Source: Terrabacter sp. Ter38
GTDB taxonomy: Bacteria; Actinomycetota; Actinomycetes; Actinomycetales; Dermatophilaceae
DNA: 64,000 bases
Reading direction: 5' to 3'
NCBI RefSeq assembly: GCF_024519435.1
Contig: NZ_JALJRZ010000004.1
Location: 186,001 to 250,000 of the forward strand
The notes under the pieces are model-generated. The model saw only the letters and a program-made list of their open reading frames with translations. It made no database searches and was not told the DNA's origin. Shown here piece by piece: positions 52,042 through 59,230 of this stretch; position 1 is the stretch's first letter; each line of letters opens with the position of its first letter. Position numbers and translations under genes: made by a program.

Positions 52042-53046
52042 ATGACCGTACGCATCGGCATGATCGGCCCGGGCGGCATGGGCCAGGCCCACATCGACCG
52101 GATCCACACCGTCATCGCGGGCGCCCGGGTCGTCGCCGTCTCCGACGTCGACCCGGCGCGCGCGGCCGAGGTGGCGTCGCGGATCGACGGGACGGCATAC
52201 GCGTCCTCGGCCGAGCTGATCGCCGCCGACGAGGTCGACGCGGTCATGATCTGCAGCTACGGGCCGGCGCACGAGGTGGACGTCCTCGCGGCCATCGCGG
52301 CGGGCAAGCCCGTCTTCTGCGAGAAGCCACTCACGCCGACGGCGGAGGCGGCGCTGCGGATCATGGAGGCCGAGCAGGCCGCCGGTCGGCGGCTCGTGAC
52401 GGTCGGGTTCATGCGTCGCTTCGACCGGAGCTACCGCGAGATGAAGGCGCTGCTCGACTCGGGCCGGCTGGGCGAGACGCTCATGGTCCACTGCGCGCAC
52501 CGCAACCCGACCGTGCCCGAGCACTACACGTGGGACATGGCCATCAACGACACCGCGATCCACGAGGTCGACACCATGCGCTGGCTGCTCGGCGAGGAGT
52601 TCGTCTCGGCGCGCGTCGACAAGCCCAAGAAGACGTCGCTGCGCTTCGAGCACCTCCAGGACCCGCTCGTGCTCATCCTCGAGACCGAGTCGGGGGTGCG
52701 CGTCGACGACGAGATCTTCGTCAACTGCCAGTTCGGCTACGACATCCGCTGCGAGGCCGTCGCCGAGAAGGGCACGGTGTCGTTGGGCGACCAGAACGCC
52801 ATCGTCGTGCGCGACGGCGTCGGGGTGCGCAACGCCATCGCCCGTGACCACAACGACCGCTTCTGGGGCGCGTTCGTCACGGAGGTGCAGGAGTGGATCT
52901 CAGCGGTCGCGCGGGGCGAGCACACGGGGTCGACCTCGTGGGACGGGTATGCCGCCGCGTGCGTCTGTGACGCCGGTGTCCGCGCGCTCACGGACGAGGG
53001 CGTCGTCAAGGTCGAGATGATCGCCAAGCCCGACTTCTACGCCTGA
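52042..53046 (+). CDS. iolG: myo-Inositol 2-dehydrogenase-like
   Basis: 334 residues. Motif [16 protein letters not shown] for [16 protein letters not shown], and the catalytic Asp/His in [18 protein letters not shown] match the IolG group better than the first dehydrogenase of the operon does. It produces scyllo-inosose for IolE. Last gene of the operon; GAAGGAG lies before ATG 52042. Confidence 0.9.
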   Translation: MTVRIGMIGPGGMGQAHIDRIHTVIAGARVVAVSDVDPARAAEVASRIDGTAYASSAELIAADEVDAVMICSYGPAHEVDVLAAIAAGKPVFCEKPLTPTAEAALRIMEAEQAAGRRLVTVGFMRRFDRSYREMKALLDSGRLGETLMVHCAHRNPTVPEHYTWDMAINDTAIHEVDTMRWLLGEEFVSARVDKPKKTSLRFEHLQDPLVLILETESGVRVDDEIFVNCQFGYDIRCEAVAEKGTVSLGDQNAIVVRDGVGVRNAIARDHNDRFWGAFVTEVQEWISAVARGEHTGSTSWDGYAAACVCDAGVRALTDEGVVKVEMIAKPDFYA

Positions 53047-53120
53047 CGAACCACCTCCGGCTCACCCGGGGACAACGCACGAAGCACGCGGGGGACGACC
53101 CGGGCGTCGATCCCCGCCGG

Positions 53121-53693
53121 TCATTCGCGGGAATGGTGCCCGTCCGGTGCATCGACGCGGGACAGCGGACCGACGTCGCGTACGTGCACCGGCTGCCAGG
53201 GCGAGACGGCATACAGCCCTCCGCCGAGCAGGACGAGCACCGTCCCGACCGAGCACACCCGGAGCATCACCGTTGTCGTCCTGGCAGAGAGCCCGCGCCG
53301 GGCGACGGCCAGCAGGCCGAGTCCGGCGAGACCACCCGCGGTGTTGGCGATGACGTCGGTGGTGTCCGACCTGCCGACCGCGAGGACGTACTGGGCGACC
53401 TCGAGGGCGAGGCTTGCCCCCGCCATGACGATCACGGGCGCCCACCACGGGCGGCTCGGCGCGAGGAGGCCGAGGTAGACGCCGAAGGGGACGAAGAGGG
53501 CGAGGTTGACGAAGACCTCGACCGGGGCGCTCGGGCCCGCCTCGTGGGTGCGCACGAACGGTACGAGCTTGACCATCGTGTCTCCGCCGACCCACGGGAC
53601 CTCGAGCTTCCACAGCACCGTCCACACGAGGAGCACGAGGTAGACGGCGAACAGCACGACGAGGGACCGCGACCGTGCGGGCGGGCGGGTCAC
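53121..53693 (-). CDS. VanZ-family membrane protein
   Basis: 190 residues with about five membrane helices. It fits the VanZ family: an early aromatic helix (LVVLFAVYLVLLVWTVLWKL), NLALFVPFGVYLGL and SDTTDVIANTAGGLAGLG. VanZ proteins give low-level teicoplanin resistance in some settings. GTG 53693 overlaps the VanY-like stop (GTGA), so the two are coupled. Confidence 0.87.
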   Translation of the reverse strand: MTRPPARSRSLVVLFAVYLVLLVWTVLWKLEVPWVGGDTMVKLVPFVRTHEAGPSAPVEVFVNLALFVPFGVYLGLLAPSRPWWAPVIVMAGASLALEVAQYVLAVGRSDTTDVIANTAGGLAGLGLLAVARRGLSARTTTVMLRVCSVGTVLVLLGGGLYAVSPWQPVHVRDVGPLSRVDAPDGHHSRE

Positions 53694-54400
53694 TGCTGCA
53701 TCCTCGGGTCGTGCGTCGGGTCGAGGTACATGGCCGGGCAGCCCCGGCTCGAGGCGTGGGGGCGCAGCTCGTAGTGCCACGGCTCGTTGGCATAGACCTG
53801 ACACAGGCCGTAGGCCGCCCCGTGCTCTGACAGCCAGGTCGTCGCGCCTGCGTCACCGACGTCGACCGCGTCGCCCGACACGTGGGGAGAGGTGCCGACA
53901 CCGGCGACCCACCGGGCGGCGTCGTCGCCGCCGCCGTACGTCGAGTCGGCCTCGTCGAGCAGCCGCCGCTGGTAGGCCGACGAGCGCCAGCCGCTGTTGA
54001 CGTGGATGGTGACATCGTCGCGTCCGGCGGCCCGGGCCGCTTCACGTAGGGCCCCGAGCAGCGCGGGGTCGAGCCTCGTCAGGGCCGGGTAGCGGTCGTC
54101 GAACGGTTCGACGCCGTCAGGGAGCCGGCCGTCGGCGACGCCTGACGAGGCTCGCCCGGAGCCGGTGGGCGAGTCGCGGAGGGGACCGGGATCCTCGCCG
54201 GGCGGGTGCGGGGGAGCGACGCAGCGCGTCCCCTCCGGCGAGGCGGACGCAGGGGGCTTTGCGAAGCTGGGAGGTGCCGTTGACGCCTCCTTCGACGAAC
54301 AGCTGCTGAGGACGCCGACCACCGCGATGGCGGCGCCGACCACGGTCACGAGGGTCGCTCGGGTGTGGGGTCGGGACGCAGGGAGCTGCAGAGGGAACAT
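53690..54400 (-). CDS. VanY-like D-alanyl-D-alanine carboxypeptidase (M15B)
   Basis: 236 residues. A signal anchor or lipoprotein signal (VVGVLSSC) is followed by a linker and the zinc peptidase domain (about residues 100-230). The zinc motif SPHVSGDAVDVG and the EPWHYEL motif are present, as is IHVNSGWRSSAYQRRLLDEA. It trims the terminal D-Ala of peptidoglycan precursors. ATG 54400 (MFPLQL) is chosen; TTG 54412 is possible. Divergent from the VanR-like gene by 87 bp. Confidence 0.9.
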   Translation of the reverse strand: MFPLQLPASRPHTRATLVTVVGAAIAVVGVLSSCSSKEASTAPPSFAKPPASASPEGTRCVAPPHPPGEDPGPLRDSPTGSGRASSGVADGRLPDGVEPFDDRYPALTRLDPALLGALREAARAAGRDDVTIHVNSGWRSSAYQRRLLDEADSTYGGGDDAARWVAGVGTSPHVSGDAVDVGDAGATTWLSEHGAAYGLCQVYANEPWHYELRPHASSRGCPAMYLDPTHDPRMQQ

Positions 54401-54487
54401 GCCCCCAGCCAAGACGGGGCGGCGTTGCCAGCACGTATGCCGTTTTCCTTACACGGACGATATGGCTCCCCTCCCTATCCTTGGGTC

Positions 54488-55216
54488 ATGCGCGTGTTGG
54501 TCGTCGAGGACGAGCCCCTGCTCGCAGGCGCCATCCGGGACGGCCTGCGGCTGGAGGCGATCGCGGCCGACACCGCGGGAGACGGCGAGACCGCGCTGGA
54601 GCTGCTCGGCCTCAACACGTACGACATCGCCGTCCTCGACCGCGACGTCCCGGGGCCCTCGGGTGACGAGATCGCCAGCCAGATCGTGGCATCCGGCTCG
54701 GGCATGCCCATCCTGATGCTGACGGCCGCCGACCGGATCGAGGACAAGACCTCGGGCTTCGAGCTCGGCGCCGACGACTACCTCACCAAGCCGTTCGAGC
54801 TGCGGGAGCTCGTGCTGCGCCTGCGGGCGCTCGACCGCAGGCGCGGCCACAACCGGCCACCCGTCCGCGAGATCGCGGGACTGAGGCTCGACCCCTTCCG
54901 ACGCGAGGTCTTCCGCGACGGCAGGTACGTCGGCCTGACCCGCAAGCAGTTCGCGGTGCTCGAGGTGCTCGTCGCCGCCGACGGTGGCGTGGTCAGCGCC
55001 GAGGAGCTGCTCCAGCGTGCCTGGGACGAGCACGCGGACCCCTTCACCAACGCGGTCCGCATCACCGTCTCGGCACTGCGCAAGCGGCTCGGCGAACCGT
55101 GGGCCATCGCGACCGTTCCCGGAGTCGGCTACCGCATCGACGGCGCGCCAGGCAGCGGTCGGGGCGGCGCCGGTGGCGAGGGCGGCCGACCTGCGGAACG
55201 GGTAGACGGTGGTTAG
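54488..55216 (+). CDS. OmpR/VanR-like response regulator
   Basis: 242 residues. Receiver domain: VLVVEDEPLLAGAIRDGL, phosphoacceptor Asp in IAVLDRDVPGPSGD, Lys in DDYLTKPFELREL. The C-terminal winged helix is LTRKQFAVLEVLVAADGGVV and ITVSALRKRLG, then VPGVGYRI. The last 20 residues are a Gly-rich tail. Its ATG is close to the promoter (TATCCT near 54475) and may be leaderless. It probably controls the divergent VanY-VanZ pair, though this is not shown. Confidence 0.93.
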   Translation: MRVLVVEDEPLLAGAIRDGLRLEAIAADTAGDGETALELLGLNTYDIAVLDRDVPGPSGDEIASQIVASGSGMPILMLTAADRIEDKTSGFELGADDYLTKPFELRELVLRLRALDRRRGHNRPPVREIAGLRLDPFRREVFRDGRYVGLTRKQFAVLEVLVAADGGVVSAEELLQRAWDEHADPFTNAVRITVSALRKRLGEPWAIATVPGVGYRIDGAPGSGRGGAGGEGGRPAERVDGG

Positions 55217-56294
55217 GAGACCCGGCCCGAGCGTCCGCCTCAAGCTCACCCTCAGCTATGCGAGCTTCCTCATGGTCGCGGGCATCCTGCTCCTCGCCAC
55301 CGTGTGGGTGTTCCTGCTGCGCTACGTGCCCGAGCGGACCCGCACCGGGCCGGGTCTTCCCGGGCCCTTCAGCCCCACCCGCTCCGACCTGCTGGACGCC
55401 TTCGCGCCACGAGCCTTCCAGGCGCTGGGGATCCTGCTGGCCGTCGGCCTCGTCGGCGGCTGGCTCCTCGCCGAACGGATGCTCGCACCGCTCACGAGGA
55501 TCACCGAGGCCACCCGCGCAGCAGCGGCCGGCTCGCTCTCGCACCGGATCCGGCTGGAGGGTCGCAATGACGAGTTCCGCGAGCTCGCAGACGCGTTCGA
55601 CGCGATGCTCGCGCGTCTCGAGGCGCACGTCGCGGAGCAGCGGAGGTTCGCGGCGAATGCCTCGCACGAGCTGCGCACCCCGCTCGCGATCACCCAGACC
55701 CTGCTCGACGTGGCGCGCCAGGACCCCGACCGCGACCACGCGGAGCTGGTCGGCCGCCTCCACGACGTCAACGCCCGCGCGATCGGCCTGACCGAGGCCC
55801 TGCTCCTGCTCAGCCGTGCCGACCAGCGCTCCTTCACGCCCGAACGCGTCGACCTGTCGCTGTGCGCAGAGGACGCAGCGGAGACTCTCCTGCCACTGGC
55901 CGAGAAGCGCGGGGTCACCATCGTGACATCCGGCGAACCCAGTCCCACCCGCGGCTCGGTGACGCTCCTGCAGCAGCTGACGACGAACCTGCTGCACAAC
56001 GCGATCGTCCACAACCTGCCCGATGGGGGCACCGCGTGGATCACGACCACTGCACGCCCGGACGGCGTGGTTCTCGCCGTGGAGAACACCGGCGAGCTCC
56101 TCGCCGCACCCTTCGTCGCCACGCTCACCGAGCCCTTCCAGCGGGGCGCCGGGCGCACCCGCACCCACGACGCGGGCGTCGGCCTCGGCCTCGCCATCGT
56201 GGACAGCATCACCCGGGCCCACGACGGGACGCTCACCCTCACCACGAGGCCGAGCGGCGGGCTCCGAGTCACGGTGCGGCTGCCCCTCGCCTGA
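55209..56294 (+). CDS. Sensor histidine kinase, VanS-like
   Basis: 361 residues. Two membrane helices enclose a short outer loop of about 40 residues. A HAMP domain (LAERMLAPLTRITEATRAAA) precedes HisKA (AANASHELRTPLAITQTLLD, His phosphoacceptor) and the HATPase (GVGLGLAIVDSITRAHDG). GTG 55209 overlaps the response regulator stop. The VanY-VanZ context suggests sensing of cell-wall stress or glycopeptides. Confidence 0.92.
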   Translation: MVRRPGPSVRLKLTLSYASFLMVAGILLLATVWVFLLRYVPERTRTGPGLPGPFSPTRSDLLDAFAPRAFQALGILLAVGLVGGWLLAERMLAPLTRITEATRAAAAGSLSHRIRLEGRNDEFRELADAFDAMLARLEAHVAEQRRFAANASHELRTPLAITQTLLDVARQDPDRDHAELVGRLHDVNARAIGLTEALLLLSRADQRSFTPERVDLSLCAEDAAETLLPLAEKRGVTIVTSGEPSPTRGSVTLLQQLTTNLLHNAIVHNLPDGGTAWITTTARPDGVVLAVENTGELLAAPFVATLTEPFQRGAGRTRTHDAGVGLGLAIVDSITRAHDGTLTLTTRPSGGLRVTVRLPLA

Positions 56295-56427
56295 CCGCAG
56301 TCATGGCGGCTCCGACCTGATCCGGTCGACGTTCGTCTCGCGTGGACAGATGGTCAGGGCGTGGCTACTTTGGGCAGATCGTCGCGGGGGCGGTCAGCCT
56401 CCGCGGTCCGATCGAGAGGGCTGTCCC

Positions 56428-56481
56428 ATGTCTCGTCACGTGAACCCCTTGGCATCTGCCATCACGGATCGGACGGCCTGA
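56428..56481 (+). CDS. 17-codon leader ORF before permease
   Basis: ATG 56428 starts MSRHVNPLASAITDRTA, stopping at TGA 56479-56481, one base before the permease GTG 56483. GAGAGGG at 56413-56419 gives it a good ribosome site, while the permease itself has none. It likely couples permease translation or acts as a regulatory upstream ORF. The peptide contains no run of one amino acid, so classical attenuation is not obvious. Confidence 0.6.
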   Translation: MSRHVNPLASAITDRTA

Positions 56482-56482
56482 C

Positions 56483-58300
56483 GTGGCCGGCGCGGGGCCG
56501 GAGCTCAAGCGGTCGCTCAACCAGCGGCAGCTGACGATGATCGCCATGGGCGGGGTCATCGGGGCGGGCCTGTTCGTCGGGTCGGGCACCGTCATCCACG
56601 ACACCGGCCCGGCGGCATTCATCACCTACGCCCTGTGCGGCGTCCTCATCATCATGGTGATGCGGATGCTGGCCGAGATGGCCGTGGCCAACCCGTCCAC
56701 GGGCTCCTTCGCCGACTACTCCCGCAAGGCACTCGGTGACTGGGCCGGCTTCTCCGTCGGCTGGCTCTACTGGTACTTCTGGGTCATCGTCGTGGGCTTC
56801 GAGGCCGTCGCCGGCGCCAAGGTCATCAACTTCTGGCTGCCAGGGGTGCCGACGTGGGTGCTGAGCCTCCTGCTCATGCTCCTCATGACGGGCACCAACC
56901 TCATCTCGGTCTCGTCCTTCGGGGAGTTCGAGTTCTGGTTCGCCGGGATCAAGGTCGCGGCGATCATCGTCTTCCTCGCCTGCGGAGCCCTCTTCGTGTT
57001 CGGGATCTGGCCCAACGCCGACCTCGACTTCAGCAACCTCACCGCGCACGGCGGCTTCTTCCCCAACGGCGGGCTGGCGGTCACCGCGGGTGTCGTGACG
57101 GTGATCTTCTCGATGGTGGGCGCCGAGATCGCGACGATCGCCGCGGCAGAGTCGGACAACCCGGAGCGGGCCGTCTCCAAGGCTGCGAACTCCGTCATCA
57201 CCCGCATCGCGATCTTCTTCGTCGGATCGATCTTCCTGCTCGCGGTGATCCTGCCGTGGAACTCGGCCACCCTCGAGGCGTCGCCCTACGTCGCGGCCTT
57301 CCAGGAGATGGGAATCCCGTATGCCGACCACGTGATGAACGCGGTGGTGCTGACGGCCGTGCTCTCGTGCCTCAACTCCGGCCTCTACACGGCGTCCCGG
57401 ATGCTCTTCGTGCTGGCCGCTCGCCGTGAGGCGCCCGCGTCGATGGTCTCGGTCAACTCCCGTGGCGTGCCGATGGTCGCCATCCTCGCCTCGTCGGTCG
57501 TCGGCTTCCTCGCCGTCATCATGGCCGCCGTGTCGCCCGACACCGTCTTCTCGTTCCTGCTCAACTCGTCCGGCGCCGTCATCCTCTTCGTCTACCTGCT
57601 CATCGCCGTCTCGCAGATCATCCTGCGCCACCGGGCCGACGCGTCGACGCTCAAGGTGAAGATGTGGTGGTTCCCCGCCCTGTCGGTCATCACCGCTCTG
57701 GGCATCATCCTCGTGCTCGTCCAGATGGGCCTGACGGAGGACGTGCGCATCCAGCTGGTTCTGAGCCTCGTGTCGTTCGGCATCGTGCTCATCCTCTTCT
57801 TCATCAACCGCGCCCGCATCGCGCGCCTGCCCGAGCGGGTCGCGCCCGACCACACGGGTGAGGCGCGTCGCGTGCTCGTGCTCGCCAACCAGACCCTCGA
57901 GGCCGACGAGCTGATGCGCGAGCTGCAGCGCATCGACGCGATGGGCAAGGCCACCTACTACGTGTGCGTCCCGGCCAGCGCCGTGGAGACGGGGACGGCC
58001 TCGACGCACGGCGCGGTGTCCGTCGCCGAGGCGACGACCGAGGCGGCCCAGGCGCGGCTGGACCGGACGCTCGACGCGCTCACCGCACATGACCTCGACG
58101 CCACCGGCGGGCTCGGCGACTACCGGCCGCTCCGCGCTCTCCGGGCGGCGGTCAACCACTTCGACCCTGACCAGATCGTCATCGTGACCCTGCCCGCCTC
58201 GGACTCGATCTGGCAGCGCTTCGAGGTCGTCGACCGGGCCGGCGAGCTCGGCCTGCCGGTGACCCACGTCGAGGCCGCCTCGCTCGTCACGCAGGCGTGA
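56483..58300 (+). CDS. APC-superfamily amino acid permease with C-terminal USP-like domain
   Basis: 605 residues. The first about 440 form the 12-helix AAT-type permease (LTMIAMGGVIGAGLFVGSGT and SMVGAEIATIAAAESDNPER). The C-terminal 150 residues (RRVLVLANQTLEADELMREL onward, ending VTHVEAASL) are soluble and resemble a USP-like domain, an unusual fusion. GTG 56483 lies one base after the leader ORF. It is followed by a USP gene, which hints at joint regulation of transport. Confidence 0.87.
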   Translation: MAGAGPELKRSLNQRQLTMIAMGGVIGAGLFVGSGTVIHDTGPAAFITYALCGVLIIMVMRMLAEMAVANPSTGSFADYSRKALGDWAGFSVGWLYWYFWVIVVGFEAVAGAKVINFWLPGVPTWVLSLLLMLLMTGTNLISVSSFGEFEFWFAGIKVAAIIVFLACGALFVFGIWPNADLDFSNLTAHGGFFPNGGLAVTAGVVTVIFSMVGAEIATIAAAESDNPERAVSKAANSVITRIAIFFVGSIFLLAVILPWNSATLEASPYVAAFQEMGIPYADHVMNAVVLTAVLSCLNSGLYTASRMLFVLAARREAPASMVSVNSRGVPMVAILASSVVGFLAVIMAAVSPDTVFSFLLNSSGAVILFVYLLIAVSQIILRHRADASTLKVKMWWFPALSVITALGIILVLVQMGLTEDVRIQLVLSLVSFGIVLILFFINRARIARLPERVAPDHTGEARRVLVLANQTLEADELMRELQRIDAMGKATYYVCVPASAVETGTASTHGAVSVAEATTEAAQARLDRTLDALTAHDLDATGGLGDYRPLRALRAAVNHFDPDQIVIVTLPASDSIWQRFEVVDRAGELGLPVTHVEAASLVTQA

Positions 58301-58303
58301 GCC

Positions 58304-59200
58304 GTGACCATCGTCGTCGCCTACACGGCGCAGGACAGCGGCACGTCGGCGCTCGAGCTGGCCGCCGTGCTGTCACGGTCGACGGGCGAGTCCCTCACCG
58401 TGGCCGTCGTCGTGACGACCCCTCACGCGGCCGGGGCCGCAGCGTTCGTCGACGGGGACTATCTCGCACCGCTCCGTGAGTGGGGCGAGTCGGTCCTCGA
58501 GCAGGCCCGGACGGCGCTGCCTCCGGACGTCGAGGCGAGCTTCGTCGTGCGGGCGGCATCGTCGATCCCTGCCGGTCTGCTCGAGCTCGCGGCCGAGGTC
58601 GACGCGGCCGCGCTCGTGCTCGGTTCGTCGAGCAAGGGTGCGCTGGGTCGCATCTCCTTCGGCAGCGTGACCGACCGGCTCGTGCACTCCGCACCTCTGC
58701 CGGTGCTCCTGGCCCCCCTCGGTTACCGACCCACTCCGGGCTCTCGCATCCGCCGGGTGAGCGTCGGCTTCGGCGGGTCAGCGGATGCGTCGCACGTCGC
58801 GGCCGCGGGGGCTCGAGTCGCAGAGGGCTTCGGTGCGAGCCTGCGGGCGGTGTCGTTCGCCGTCCGGCCGCCCAAGCGGATCTACGGCAGCGTCGAGGAG
58901 TCGGCCGACGACCTCGTCGTCGACCGGTGGGTGGCTCGCACGACGAGTGCACTCCGGGCCCAGGTGGGAGCCCACGACGCAGCCCTGGCCGAGCGTCTCG
59001 TCCGGTCGCTCGTCATCGGGGAGGGCGTCTCGTGGAGCACGGCGATCTGGGACGTCCAGTGGAGCGACGGCGACCTGCTCGTCGTCGGGCCGAGCTCGAC
59101 CGCACCGGCAGCCCGGCTCTTCCTCGGCTCCCGCGCCTCGAAGATCATCCGGTCGGCACCGGTGCCGGTCTACCTCGTGCCGGCCCCCCGCGCCAGCTGA
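58304..59200 (+). CDS. Tandem universal stress protein
   Basis: 298 residues with two USP domains. Domain 1 shows VLGSSSKGALGRISFGSVTD and PVLLAPLG; domain 2 shows DGDLLVVGPSSTAPAARLFLG and VYLVPAP. The GTG start 58304 follows the permease stop by 3 nt, so they share an mRNA. Role probably in nucleotide-dependent regulation of the permease; unproven. Confidence 0.85.
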   Translation: MTIVVAYTAQDSGTSALELAAVLSRSTGESLTVAVVVTTPHAAGAAAFVDGDYLAPLREWGESVLEQARTALPPDVEASFVVRAASSIPAGLLELAAEVDAAALVLGSSSKGALGRISFGSVTDRLVHSAPLPVLLAPLGYRPTPGSRIRRVSVGFGGSADASHVAAAGARVAEGFGASLRAVSFAVRPPKRIYGSVEESADDLVVDRWVARTTSALRAQVGAHDAALAERLVRSLVIGEGVSWSTAIWDVQWSDGDLLVVGPSSTAPAARLFLGSRASKIIRSAPVPVYLVPAPRAS

Positions 59201-59230
59201 GTTGCCAACGGCGTCAGAGGGATCCGGCTG

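Noticed and set aside
53690-56294. Complete vancomycin resistance operon
   Set aside because: VanH, VanA-type ligase and VanX are absent; only VanY, VanZ and a VanRS-like pair are present.
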